DNA of 64,000 nt from Nitratiruptor sp. SB155-2 (lineage in GTDB: Bacteria > Campylobacterota > Campylobacteria > Campylobacterales > Nitratiruptoraceae), in assembly GCF_000010325.1 (NCBI RefSeq), contig NC_009662.1, positions 310,001 to 374,000 of the forward strand. The letters run 5' to 3'. The position numbers were made by a program, and so were the translations under genes. The stretch's first letter is position 1; every line of letters begins with the position of its first letter. This document shows, in pieces, positions 26,025 through 34,713 of the stretch. The notes under the pieces were generated by a model that made no database searches, was not told the origin of the DNA, and saw only the letters and a list, made by a program, of their open reading frames with translations.

Positions 26025-27278
26025 ATGCGATATTTCATTCTCATACTATTTTTTCTTGGTATAACTTTTGGTGCAGTAGTAGAAAAAAAAGTGTGGGAGA
26101 GTGGGGATACACTGCTTGGATATTTGATCAAACACAATATCCCCACAAAGCTCTATTACGATCTCGATGACGAAGAGAAAGAGCTGACAGGTGAAATCAG
26201 AGCAGGTGTCACCTATTACCGAGTAATGGATTATGGCGATAGAAAAACCGATGCAACTGCTCAAAATGGGCAGATTTTACATTTACTCATTCCTGTAAAC
26301 GAAGAGTTGCAGATCCATGTTTTCAAAGATGGTGACAAGTATCGTTTCGAGCTTATACCGATCCATTATCAAAAAGTTGAAGAGGGATTTTCTTTGAAAC
26401 TGGATTGCTCGCCATATTTAGCGATCAAAAAGGTGACAGGAGGAAACGGACGGCTTGCCGGCGAGTTTGTTCGGGCATTTCGAAACGCTCCTATCGATTT
26501 TTGCAGAAACATTCACTCCGGTGACAGACTGGCGATTCTGTATGAGCAAAAATTTAGACTCGGTGATTTTTTCGGTATGCCAAGGATCAAAGCGGGAGTC
26601 GTCGAAGCTTTGGGTAAAAAGTATTATGTGTTCAATTATCAAGAGCGTTACTACGATGAAAAAGGGAGGGAGCTAGAAACCTTCTTTCTTATCCGTCCAG
26701 TACGCCATGCAAGAATAACGTCACGATTTACCCGCAAAAGGTGGCATCCCATATTACACAAATACAGGGCTCATCTTGGCGTCGATTTTGGTGCGCCAAG
26801 AGGAACCCATGTCTATGCGGCTGGCAATGGGCGAGTCATCTTTTCCGGACGAAAAGGGGGATATGGCAATGTGATCATTATCGCCCATGCAGATGGGTAT
26901 AGGACATTGTACGCTCACTTGCAAAAACGACTTGTTCGAAGAGGTAGGCGAGTCAAACAGGGTTCCTTGATTGGTCTTGTAGGCAATACAGGGCTTAGCA
27001 CGGGACCCCATCTGCATTTTGGACTCTATAAAAACGGTCGAGCCATCAATCCTTTGCGGGTAGTGAAGATTACAAAAAGCAAATTGAAAGGTAAGCGGCT
27101 GAAAATGTTTAAAACGATGACGAAACGGTACAAAGAGGAGCTTGAAAAACTTATACAGAGCCAAAAACAGCCACGTACCATACGTGTGACGCATGAGATG
27201 ATCGAGTATTTTAAAGGAGGGGAAGATGGAAAAGGCGGAATTGATCAAAATCGGTCAAATACTCCAAACGGAGCTTAA
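26025..27278 (+). CDS. M23 family peptidoglycan metallopeptidase
   Basis: The 417-residue protein has a signal peptide (MRYFILILFFLGITFG), a long N-terminal region and a LytM domain near residues 245-345. The zinc site is complete: HLGVDFG and HLHFG, with the catalytic His in YAHLQK. Its size and layout resemble Csd3-type DD-endopeptidases that shape helical Campylobacterota, an assignment from memory of the family. The C-terminus is strongly basic. Its last 53 bases overlap mgtE in another frame. Confidence 0.88.
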   Translation: MRYFILILFFLGITFGAVVEKKVWESGDTLLGYLIKHNIPTKLYYDLDDEEKELTGEIRAGVTYYRVMDYGDRKTDATAQNGQILHLLIPVNEELQIHVFKDGDKYRFELIPIHYQKVEEGFSLKLDCSPYLAIKKVTGGNGRLAGEFVRAFRNAPIDFCRNIHSGDRLAILYEQKFRLGDFFGMPRIKAGVVEALGKKYYVFNYQERYYDEKGRELETFFLIRPVRHARITSRFTRKRWHPILHKYRAHLGVDFGAPRGTHVYAAGNGRVIFSGRKGGYGNVIIIAHADGYRTLYAHLQKRLVRRGRRVKQGSLIGLVGNTGLSTGPHLHFGLYKNGRAINPLRVVKITKSKLKGKRLKMFKTMTKRYKEELEKLIQSQKQPRTIRVTHEMIEYFKGGEDGKGGIDQNRSNTPNGA

Positions 27279-28584
27279 ATCAAAAGATATTACCCTTCAT
27301 CCAAGTGAAATAGCGGCATATCTTAAATACCTTGCTACAGAGAATCCAGATGAATTCAACACGATACTCCGCCAGCTTCCCGAAGAGGTTCTTGGTGAAG
27401 TTTTGTTGGAGCTGCCAGAGTCAATTAAAGATATCGCTATTGAGAGGCTTTCTGTCAAAAAACTGGCAAAAGCGGTTGAAGAGCTCGATAGCGACGATGC
27501 GGTTGACCTCGTCAAAGATATCGAAGACATAGATGAAACGCTCGAACAAAAAGTACTTGATAATATCGATAAAGAGTACAAAGAGGAGATAGAAGAGCTC
27601 AGTGCGTATGATGAGGAGACTGCCGGTGCCTATATGCAAACGGAGGTCTATAAAGCGTATGAAGATGAGAAAATAGCCGATGCGATTGAGCGGCTTCGAA
27701 AACTAAAAGATGAAGGAGAACTCTCCAATATCCACCAGGTATATGTAGTGGACAAAGAGGGAGTGCTCAAAGCCATTATTCCTCTTGAAGATTTGATTCT
27801 TTACGATTTCAATGAACGATTTAGTGACATCATGCATGAAAAAAGGTATGAGCCGATTACGGTTCGGGTAGATGAGCCGGTAGCTGATCTTATCAAAAAA
27901 TTTGAGGACTATAACCTGGCAGTTTTGGCGGTTGTAGATGAAAAAGGGAGACTGCTTGGACGTATCACATCAGACGATGTGATCGATTTGATCGAAGAGC
28001 AGGCTACAGAGCAGATCTATAACCTAGCCGGTGTGGAAGATGAGGTTGAAGAAGAGGGTGATATCAAAGAGGTTACCAAAAAAAGAGCCTGGTGGCTTTT
28101 TATCAATCTGGGTACGGCTATCCTTGCCTCATTTGTGATCGGTCTATTTGATGAGACGATACAAAAGTACGTGGCACTGGCGGTTTTGATGCCGATCGTT
28201 GCTTCTATGGGTGGCAATGCCGGAACGCAAACCCTTACCGTTGTTGTTCGTAAACTCGCACTTGGAGAGATAGACTGGCAAAATGCGAAAAAGGCATTGC
28301 TGCAAGAGACGTTAGTCTCTTTGATCAATGGAGCAATTTTTGCTCTTGTGATGGGTATCATCGCATGGGTTTGGTTTCATGATCATCTGTTGGGAGTAGT
28401 GATTGCTCTGGCTATGGTGATCAATCTTTTGGCTGCCGGATTCTTTGGTGCGGTCATACCGCTTTTTTTGAAAAAGATCGGACAAGACCCAGCAGTGGGA
28501 AGCAGTGTTCTATTGACCACTGTAACAGATGTTGTGGGTTTCTTTGCCTTTTTAGGATTAGCCAAAGTAATGTTGGTGCATTGA
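27226..28584 (+). CDS. mgtE: magnesium transporter MgtE
   Basis: MgtE is a Mg2+-gated channel. The 452 residues include the N-terminal helical domain (LPEEVLGEVLLELPE), two CBS domains around residues 135-255 (MHEKRYEPITVRVDEPV, RITSDDVIDLIEEQ) that sense cytosolic Mg2+, and five membrane helices from about 285 onward with GGNAGTQT and the pore-lining region near the end. The ATG has GGAGGGG-like purines upstream within the peptidase gene. Confidence 0.94.
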   Translation: MEKAELIKIGQILQTELKSKDITLHPSEIAAYLKYLATENPDEFNTILRQLPEEVLGEVLLELPESIKDIAIERLSVKKLAKAVEELDSDDAVDLVKDIEDIDETLEQKVLDNIDKEYKEEIEELSAYDEETAGAYMQTEVYKAYEDEKIADAIERLRKLKDEGELSNIHQVYVVDKEGVLKAIIPLEDLILYDFNERFSDIMHEKRYEPITVRVDEPVADLIKKFEDYNLAVLAVVDEKGRLLGRITSDDVIDLIEEQATEQIYNLAGVEDEVEEEGDIKEVTKKRAWWLFINLGTAILASFVIGLFDETIQKYVALAVLMPIVASMGGNAGTQTLTVVVRKLALGEIDWQNAKKALLQETLVSLINGAIFALVMGIIAWVWFHDHLLGVVIALAMVINLLAAGFFGAVIPLFLKKIGQDPAVGSSVLLTTVTDVVGFFAFLGLAKVMLVH

Positions 28585-28585
28585 G

Positions 28586-29131
28586 ATGATTAAACGAATA
28601 GAACCCTTGAGAGATCCAAAATTTATCCATCCGGTTCGCATCTTCTATGAACGAGATGGTAAAGAGCTTAGCTGGGAGGCAGTGAAGGCACACGATAGTG
28701 TGGCCGTTTTGCTATATCATCCCAAAAAAGAGGCTTTTGTACTGGTAAAGCAGTTTCGACCGGCACTTTATATGCAGCATGGCTATCCTTACACTTTTGA
28801 GTTGTGCGCCGGTATCGTGGATAAACAAAAAAGTCTTGTAGAGATAGCGAAAGAAGAGATAGTAGAAGAGACGGGCTATCAAGTGCAATCTTTAGAAAAG
28901 ATCACTTCTTTTTACACTTCTGTAGGGTTTGCAGGATCCAAACAGACTCTTTTTTATGCTGAGGTGGATCAAAAAATCAGTGAAGGCGGAGGGATAGAAG
29001 AGGAGAAGATAGAAGTTGTCCACCTTCCCGTCGATGAGGCAAAAGATTTTATGTATGATGAATCAAAACCAAAAACTCCCGGACTTCTTTTTGCCTTTTG
29101 CTGGTGGTTTGAGCGTTTCAAAGGGCTTTAA
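28586..29131 (+). CDS. Nudix hydrolase, ADP-ribose/UDP-sugar diphosphatase-like
   Basis: Nudix enzymes cleave nucleoside diphosphates linked to another group. The 181-residue protein carries a Nudix box from GIVDKQKSL to EEIVEETGY. Two usual positions differ: the first Glu is Lys and the Arg of REUxEE is Glu, while the metal-binding EE pair and GY are kept. FRPALYMQHG and the length suggest the ADP-ribose or UDP-glucose diphosphatase group. It starts one base after the mgtE stop. The last 14 bases overlap the convergent haemoglobin gene. Confidence 0.82.
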   Translation: MIKRIEPLRDPKFIHPVRIFYERDGKELSWEAVKAHDSVAVLLYHPKKEAFVLVKQFRPALYMQHGYPYTFELCAGIVDKQKSLVEIAKEEIVEETGYQVQSLEKITSFYTSVGFAGSKQTLFYAEVDQKISEGGGIEEEKIEVVHLPVDEAKDFMYDESKPKTPGLLFAFCWWFERFKGL

Positions 29132-29594
29132 AGGCCTGATCGTAAAAGCCCTCTTCATTGAATCTATTGACGGTGAGTTTAGAAAAACGCTCCACATACT
29201 CCCAAAACGCTTCTTTCAATGCTTCGTCAATATCTAGCTCTTCCAGGGCTTCACGCATGGTACCGAGCCACTCGATTCTCGCTTTTTCGTCGATGCTGAA
29301 GTTTTTATGAAACTCCACCATATATTCGTTTAGATCCTCTTCATCTGTTTCATATAGTTTCGGTCCGCCACATATGGCAATGAAAAAGAGGGTGTTTTTC
29401 TCTTTCACTTTTTCAAATTCCTCTTCATCTTGAGGAAAAAAGTGGGCTATATCGCTCTCATAGATTTTATCATAGAAGTTATACATAAAATCTCTCATAC
29501 CTTCTACTCCTCCAACCGCTTCGAAAAAAGCTTTGGGAGGATTGGTAAACGTTACACATTCGCCTTTTTTCATTGAAGTTATCTCAAATTTCAT
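29118..29594 (-). CDS. truncated haemoglobin, group II-like
   Basis: The 158-residue product has the 2-over-2 globin pattern: FFEAVGG, FYDKIYESD, then FFP, FIAICGGPKLYE with the group II GGP-Y, the proximal His96 in EFHKNFSID, and EWLGTMREAL. Such globins bind O2 or NO and protect against nitrosative stress or help oxygen handling. About 20 extra residues precede the globin fold. It is the last gene of a polyamine and zinc operon and overlaps aguB by 11 bases. Ligand and role are inference. Confidence 0.85.
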   Translation of the reverse strand: MKFEITSMKKGECVTFTNPPKAFFEAVGGVEGMRDFMYNFYDKIYESDIAHFFPQDEEEFEKVKEKNTLFFIAICGGPKLYETDEEDLNEYMVEFHKNFSIDEKARIEWLGTMREALEELDIDEALKEAFWEYVERFSKLTVNRFNEEGFYDQAFKAL

Positions 29595-30450
29595 CGCAAT
29601 ACCTTTTTAATAAACATTGATACGAATCAATCCTTCGATCTCGCAAAAACGGCCAGATATCTCTGACTGCTTTTATTCGATCCATATCGAGCGTAGCCTC
29701 CAAGATCTCTTCTTGGTTACTGCTGGCTCGAGCTAAAAACTCCCCTTGGGGACCACAGATAAAACTGTTTCCCCAAAATCGAATACCTCGCAAACATCCT
29801 GTTTCATCCTTTTCGAATCCCACACGATTGACCGCTACAAGCGGTAATCCATTGGCAATTGCATGAGCACGTTGTACCGTCATCCAGGCATCGAGTTGGC
29901 GGTTTTTTTCCTCATCGCTATCTTCATCAAACCATCCAATAGCCGTTGGATAGATAAGAATCTGCGCTCCCTTTAAGGCCATGATTCTTGCAGCTTCTGG
30001 ATACCACTGATCCCAGCATACCAGTACGCCAAGTCTGCCCACAGATGTATCAATCGGTTCAAATCCAAGATCACCCGGTGTAAAGTAGAACTTCTCATAA
30101 AATCCAGGATCGTCTGGAATGTGCATTTTACGATATTTTCCTGCCAATTTTCCATTATCGAAAACGACTGCCGTGTTGTGATAGAGTCCTGGAGCCCGCA
30201 TCTCAAAAAGCGAAGTCACAAGAACAATATCTTTTTCTTTACTGACGTTTTGCCAAAAAGCTATATCTTTTTCAAAATCTTTTGCCAAATCGAAGAATTT
30301 TGTTGTTTCACTTTGACAAAAGTAGGGGCCTTGGTGGAGCTCTTGTAAGACCACAAGTTCAGCGTCAGCTTGGTCTATCATGTTGCATGTTCTTTGGATG
30401 GTGGCCTCTTTGGAACCGTGAAATTTTTGCTGGATACATGCTATTTTCAT
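29584..30450 (-). CDS. aguB: N-carbamoylputrescine amidase
   Basis: AguB hydrolyses N-carbamoylputrescine to putrescine, CO2 and ammonia. The nitrilase-fold triad is visible: Glu37 in LQELHQG, Lys108 in YRKMHIPDD and Cys145 in VCWDQWYPE, the last a signature of this subgroup. The start at 30450 gives MKIACIQQKF and 288 residues; longer readings run into znuB. The ATG overlaps the znuB stop (ATGA). Its pathway partner aguA starts the same operon. Confidence 0.93.
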   Translation of the reverse strand: MKIACIQQKFHGSKEATIQRTCNMIDQADAELVVLQELHQGPYFCQSETTKFFDLAKDFEKDIAFWQNVSKEKDIVLVTSLFEMRAPGLYHNTAVVFDNGKLAGKYRKMHIPDDPGFYEKFYFTPGDLGFEPIDTSVGRLGVLVCWDQWYPEAARIMALKGAQILIYPTAIGWFDEDSDEEKNRQLDAWMTVQRAHAIANGLPLVAVNRVGFEKDETGCLRGIRFWGNSFICGPQGEFLARASSNQEEILEATLDMDRIKAVRDIWPFLRDRRIDSYQCLLKRYCDEI

Positions 30451-31238
30451 TGTCTGACCTTTATGAAAGTTACAAGATAAAACGCGGATGCGACCAAAAT
30501 GATGGAAGCGGTGGCCGAGATATTGAGATAATAAGCCGCTAAGAGTCCTAAGAGCATCATCAAAAACGCCAAACATCCGGACATGATCATCATGGAAGTG
30601 ATATTTTTCGTGTATTTTTCCGCGATATAGGGAGGAATGCTGAATAGTGCGATGACCAGAATAAGTCCGATAGATCGGATACTCATGACGATCGTTAAAG
30701 CGATAAGCAGCAAGGTGGCGGTATGGAGACTTTTTACAGGTATTCCTCGCAAAATGGCAAATTCTTTGTCATACGCCACCAGGAGCAGTTGATGCAAAAA
30801 GAGTAGAACAAAGAGCGTGGCCGCAATGTCGACTCCAAGCATGAACCAAAGATCGCTTTTTGGAACCATCAAGATATCACCAAAAAGATATCCCAAAAGA
30901 TCCACATGGTATCCGGGAGTAAGATCGCTAAAGATGATACCGATGCTCATTCCGGCAGCCCAGATGACACCGATTGAGATATCTTGACGCTGGGGATGGG
31001 TATAGGAGATATAGGCAAGCAGCAGTGCCAAGGCAAGAGCAAAAACAGTGGCTCCAAAAAGTATGGATGTACCAAAGTACAGTGCTATTCCAATACCTCC
31101 ATAACTACCGTGTGCGATGCTCGCTGCGAGGTAGTTGTAGCGATTGATGAGCATCAAGGACCCAATGGTAGCGATAGCGATACTTATGAGCAATGAAGCG
31201 ACAACAGAGTTAGAGAAAAACTCTAAAAATTCACCCAT
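30447..31238 (-). CDS. znuB: metal ABC transporter permease, ZnuB type
   Basis: This 263-residue protein with about eight hydrophobic helices is the membrane part of a zinc or manganese importer. Family marks are AASIAHGSYGGIG near the N-terminus and IRSIGLILVIALFSIPPYIAE. The ATG at 31238 has GGAGC upstream. It overlaps the ATP-binding gene by 8 bases and aguB by 4. Confidence 0.92.
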   Translation of the reverse strand: MGEFLEFFSNSVVASLLISIAIATIGSLMLINRYNYLAASIAHGSYGGIGIALYFGTSILFGATVFALALALLLAYISYTHPQRQDISIGVIWAAGMSIGIIFSDLTPGYHVDLLGYLFGDILMVPKSDLWFMLGVDIAATLFVLLFLHQLLLVAYDKEFAILRGIPVKSLHTATLLLIALTIVMSIRSIGLILVIALFSIPPYIAEKYTKNITSMMIMSGCLAFLMMLLGLLAAYYLNISATASIILVASAFYLVTFIKVRQ

Positions 31239-31956
31239 TGCAGCTCCTATAGAGCTCTTCCAGTAGTTCCATTTCACAAAAATGGCCATCTTTTTTATCG
31301 ATTTTCAGTGGAATGTTCGTATGCTCATATAGTTTTCTATTGACGTAAAAGACCCTTTTGACGCCTTCTAAAAGGATGTTGATATCATGACTGACGACGA
31401 TTCGGGTAAGATTTAGATTTTTTAAAAGATGATAGATCTCTTTTTGCGATTGTAGATCTACCGAAGCTGTCGGCTCATCCAAAATCAAAATTTTCGGATC
31501 GCAAATGATGGCTCTTGCAAGCAGTACTCTTTGGCGTTGGCCACCTGAGAGTTGGGAAATCTTTTTTTCAAGGATATTTTGAATGTCAAGTTGCTTTGCA
31601 ACTTTATCGAGGGTCTCCAAGTCGTTTTGATCAAAACGACGTTTGTTTGCATAGAGTCTTCCTTGTAGAATGACCTCTTTTGCAAGTAAAGGAATATCGA
31701 GATTGAAGTTGATATGTTGAGGAAGGTATCCGATGAGGTTGCTCACTTTTTGTGGTGGCTGACCAAAAATACGTACGCTGCCTTTTGTAGGTTGGAGCAG
31801 ACCCAAAATGAGTTTGACAAGAGTCGTTTTGCCACCTCCATTTGGCCCTATAATGGCCACATATTCATTTTCTTCGATTGTAGCAGTGATATCTTCCAAA
31901 ACATACTCGTTTTGGTAGCGAAACCAAAGATGCTCAATCTCAACGGCTTTGTGCAA
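31231..31956 (-). CDS. znuC: metal ABC transporter ATP-binding protein, ZnuC type
   Basis: The 241-residue ATPase has Walker A GPNGGGKTTLV, the Q loop YLPQHINF, signature LSGGQRQRVLLARA, Walker B ILILDEPTASVD and the switch His in VVSHDI. It powers the ZnuB permease. The start is TTG (MHKAVEIEHL) with AGGA 7 bases upstream, overlapping the end of znuA by 17 bases. Confidence 0.93.
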   Translation of the reverse strand: MHKAVEIEHLWFRYQNEYVLEDITATIEENEYVAIIGPNGGGKTTLVKLILGLLQPTKGSVRIFGQPPQKVSNLIGYLPQHINFNLDIPLLAKEVILQGRLYANKRRFDQNDLETLDKVAKQLDIQNILEKKISQLSGGQRQRVLLARAIICDPKILILDEPTASVDLQSQKEIYHLLKNLNLTRIVVSHDINILLEGVKRVFYVNRKLYEHTNIPLKIDKKDGHFCEMELLEELYRSCNG

Positions 31957-32773
31957 TCGCTTTTCCTATAGAGATGATATTTGTATCCCACTTATATGCC
32001 AAAGGATCGATGACAACGATTTTAGCATGAAGCTTTTTTGCCAAAAACTTGGCGCTTCTTTTTGGAAACTGGGGTTCTATGAAAATCGTTTTGATATGCT
32101 GCTCTTTGGCTCTTTTTGCGATCTCCATTAAGTGTGCTATCTTTGGTTCTTTTCCCTCTTCTTCGATCGCCATCTGTCGTAAGCCGTACACTTTTGCAAA
32201 ATAGCCCAATGATGGATGAAAAATTAAAAAAGTTTTATGTGAGCTCTTTTGTAGCATTTTGAGCAGCTGCATATCGATTTTCGCTATTTTGTCTGTGAAT
32301 GCAAGGAAATTTTTTTGATACAGGCTGCATTTTTGCGGATCAAGTGCACATAACTCTTGCAATGTTCTTCTGCCAATCAGCTGCATATATGGAGGTGCAA
32401 GCCAAATATGAGGATCGAGACCAACTTCGTGATGATGTTCATGGTAGTGGCCTTTCATAGGAAATCTGCGGACATACTCTCCCATATCGACAATTTTTAA
32501 ATTTGGATTGATTGCTTTAAACTTTTTCAGCCACCTTTTTTCAAAAGGAACACCGATTGTAAAATAGCATTTTGCTTTTTTGATGAGCATTGCCTGGGAA
32601 GGCTTGAGTGAAAATGTAGCCGGAGATGCTCCTTTTGGTATGAGAACAGAAACATTGAAGGAATCTGGTGCCAATGTATTAACGATATATTTTTGTGGCA
32701 GTATAGAAACGAGGATTGTCTCTTTGGCGCTTAAAACTAAAGTGAGAAAAAATATAACTACTATTGCTCTCAT
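31940..32773 (-). CDS. znuA: zinc ABC transporter substrate-binding protein
   Basis: The 277-residue cluster A-I binding protein has a signal peptide (MRAIVVIFFLTLVLSA) without a lipobox Cys, so it is probably free in the periplasm. A His-rich loop, GHYHEHHHE, precedes DPHIWLAPP, the metal-binding segment. That loop favours zinc over manganese. Further ligands are in FHPSLGYFA and the C-terminal FIEPQFP. It is encoded upstream of its ATPase and permease and 24 bases after aguA. Confidence 0.92.
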   Translation of the reverse strand: MRAIVVIFFLTLVLSAKETILVSILPQKYIVNTLAPDSFNVSVLIPKGASPATFSLKPSQAMLIKKAKCYFTIGVPFEKRWLKKFKAINPNLKIVDMGEYVRRFPMKGHYHEHHHEVGLDPHIWLAPPYMQLIGRRTLQELCALDPQKCSLYQKNFLAFTDKIAKIDMQLLKMLQKSSHKTFLIFHPSLGYFAKVYGLRQMAIEEEGKEPKIAHLMEIAKRAKEQHIKTIFIEPQFPKRSAKFLAKKLHAKIVVIDPLAYKWDTNIISIGKAIAQSR

Positions 32774-32797
32774 GCTATTCCTTTGTCCAAAATTATA

Positions 32798-33736
32798 TCA
32801 AAAGAGATTCATGCAGCTGCAATGTATCGATCCGTGTTGACGAATAAGCACACTTGCATCGAGGGCTATAACGTCTCTATCTGGAAATAGTGAGCGAAAG
32901 AGATTGAGAGCTACTTCGTCATTGCTGTCTTGATAGGTTGGAACAATAATAGCATCGTTGATGAAAACAAAGTTTGCATAACTTGCCGGAAGACGCTCGC
33001 CATCATAATATTTTGGTGCTATCCAGGGAAGCGGAATGGTTTTGAGTCCAAAATTTTGGAACTGCCGTTTCATCTTTTGCAGTGCTTCATAGTGGATATC
33101 CTTTGGATCGTCACATTCCACATAGACAACTGTATCAGGAGCGACAAAACGAGCAAGCATATCGATATGGCCGTCCGTATCGTCACCATCCAAAAAGCCG
33201 TGTTCAAGCCAGTAGATTTTGTCTACCCCTAATGTAGTCTGCAGGTAGGTTCCAATTTGCTCTTGGGTCATGTGTGGGTTCCGGTTTGCTTCAAGAAGGC
33301 ACGATGTTGTCGTAAGCAACAGCCCTTCGCCATTGGAATCGATACTGCCTCCTTCCAGTACAAAGCCTATCTTTTTGGTTTGAAATATTTTTCGATTGAC
33401 AAGATTATCGTAGTTTGCCGGGTATTTCAGTCCCCAGCCGTTGAATGTGAAATCAAGAAGTTTGGGTCTATCACTTTCAAATATCGTGATAGGTCCGAAA
33501 TCACGCACCCATGTATCGTTTGTTTGGGCTTTGAGAATTTTGACATCGTACTTTGTTGGGGGAAGAGGAAGGTCCTCTTGTGTAATAAGATAGACATCTT
33601 GATAGTGAGTAACAATAGAGATAAATTCATTAAAGAAATCTCTTGCTTCTTCAAGATATGGAGACCAGTCACTCTCTTCATGGGGATATGCTACCAAAAG
33701 AGCCTTCTGTTTTTCCCATTCCGCAGGTAGTCTCAT
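32798..33736 (-). CDS. aguA: agmatine deiminase
   Basis: AguA converts agmatine to N-carbamoylputrescine, releasing ammonia; AguB then makes putrescine. The 312-residue protein has the family motifs NDTWVRDFGPI, LEGGSIDSNGEG, HGFLDGDDTDGHIDM and, very near the end, GSIHCSC with the catalytic Cys306. The C-terminus stops six residues after that Cys, a little earlier than in many homologues. The ATG at 33736 has AAAGG upstream. It heads the minus-strand operon and is divergent from the toxin-antitoxin pair. Confidence 0.93.
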   Translation of the reverse strand: MRLPAEWEKQKALLVAYPHEESDWSPYLEEARDFFNEFISIVTHYQDVYLITQEDLPLPPTKYDVKILKAQTNDTWVRDFGPITIFESDRPKLLDFTFNGWGLKYPANYDNLVNRKIFQTKKIGFVLEGGSIDSNGEGLLLTTTSCLLEANRNPHMTQEQIGTYLQTTLGVDKIYWLEHGFLDGDDTDGHIDMLARFVAPDTVVYVECDDPKDIHYEALQKMKRQFQNFGLKTIPLPWIAPKYYDGERLPASYANFVFINDAIIVPTYQDSNDEVALNLFRSLFPDRDVIALDASVLIRQHGSIHCSCMNLF

Positions 33737-33774
33737 ATAAAGCCTTTTTTTTATAGATATGGTAGCGAAAAAAG

Positions 33775-33803
33775 TTGACAAAAAGTATATATCTGTATAT
33801 ACT
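33775..33803 (+). promoter_or_regulatory. toxin-antitoxin promoter with embedded operator
   Basis: A near-perfect sigma-70 promoter: TTGACA (33775-33780), a 17-base spacer, TATACT (33798-33803). Inside lies a perfect inverted repeat, AGTATATA (33784-33791) and TATATACT (33796-33803), with TCTG between. Binding of the antitoxin there would cover the spacer and -10 box, the usual autoregulation of such pairs. AAAGGAG follows, 4 bases before the antitoxin ATG. A minus-strand TTGTCA for aguA overlaps the -35. Confidence 0.75.
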
Positions 33804-33831
33804 CGTACTATAAATCCAATAAAGGAGTTTC

Positions 33832-34068
33832 ATGGAAGCAATTACCAAAGTATTTAGAAGTGGAAATTCCCAGGCTATCAGAATCCCAAAAGAGTTCCAG
33901 TTAAACACTGAACATGCAAAAATTATTTCAAAAGGAAGTTATCTTATTATCGTGCCTATTCAAAATGAGATAAGAAAAGGTTGGGATGAAGCATTTAAGG
34001 AGATGAGTAAAAACGGTGATGATACATTGTTGATAAATGATGTCTTTGAAGAAGATATCGATGTATAG
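33832..34068 (+). CDS. AbrB/SpoVT-fold antitoxin (VapB/MazE type)
   Basis: The 78-residue protein starts with a swapped-hairpin DNA-binding domain, ITKVFRSGNSQAIRIPKEF, a motif shared by VapB and MazE antitoxins. The acidic C-terminus (NDVFEEDIDV) would wrap around the toxin. The promoter just upstream contains a matching palindrome. The toxin gene begins within its last codons. The motif looks closer to VapB, but the partner is a MazF-type protein rather than a PIN nuclease. Confidence 0.85.
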   Translation: MEAITKVFRSGNSQAIRIPKEFQLNTEHAKIISKGSYLIIVPIQNEIRKGWDEAFKEMSKNGDDTLLINDVFEEDIDV

Positions 34069-34372
34069 TCAATATGCTATTGTTCTGGTAAATCTTGATC
34101 CAACCATCGGTTCTGAAATAAAAAAGACAAGACCATGTATCATCATATCTCCAAATGAGATGAATTTTAATATTAAAACCGCAATAGTAGCTCCAATGAC
34201 CTCAAAGTCAAAAGAGTATCCCACCAGAGTTAAAATTAATGATAATTCATATATTGTTTTGGATCAGATAAGGACTATCGATAAACAAAGAATTATCAAA
34301 AAAATAGGCGAAATCGATTTTGAGACTATTTTACAAATCAAACAAACTATAAAAGAGATGTTAGTTGACTAA
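34061..34372 (+). CDS. MazF/PemK-type endoribonuclease toxin
   Basis: The 103-residue protein has the PemK/MazF fold: IVLVNLDPTIGSEIKKTRP with the conserved Gly-Glu and Arg-Pro, CIIISPNEMN, then APMTSK and the strand VLDQIRTIDKQRI. These toxins cut single-stranded RNA at short sequences. The ATG at 34061 overlaps the antitoxin by 8 bases and gives MYSQYAIVLV; an earlier in-frame start at 34037 would add eight unlikely residues. DNA here is richer in A and T than the flanking genes. Confidence 0.87.
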   Translation: MYSQYAIVLVNLDPTIGSEIKKTRPCIIISPNEMNFNIKTAIVAPMTSKSKEYPTRVKINDNSYIVLDQIRTIDKQRIIKKIGEIDFETILQIKQTIKEMLVD

Positions 34373-34713
34373 AAAGCGTTGCCATCATTTTTCCATATTA
34401 TTAGTACAATAATATTCCCCAAAAAGCTCATTTGAATAAAGTGTAAGGGAGGGTCAAATCAACTGTATAAACGACCAAAAAACTCTTTGAAAATTGCAGT
34501 TGTATTAGACACATTACAATAAACTATATCGATATCGATTGACTTGTTGTGTCAGGAAACTATTCATGTTTTAATAAAAAATGTATTAAAGGTATTTTAA
34601 ATTTTTCAGATATATAGCGAGTTTCATAGAAACTTTTTCAAATATTATGGTGGTTCAAATAGTATAATTCTGTAAGTACAAATTTTATAAATTTCAAAGT
34701 ATTGGATTTCGTT
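34373..34713. other. AT-rich intergenic stretch with no gene
   Basis: About 340 bases follow the toxin gene. All frames are broken by stops and no tRNA, terminator or transposon end is visible. The only regular sequence is the short palindrome ATCGATATCGAT near 34530. The high A+T content continues into the next gene, suggesting imported DNA or a decayed gene. TATAATTCTG just before the next gene may be its -10. Confidence 0.5.

Noticed and set aside
34520-34545. ATCGATATCGAT palindrome as an operator or att site.
   Set aside because: A 12-base AT-rich palindrome in AT-rich DNA is weak evidence; no promoter or integrase adjoins it.
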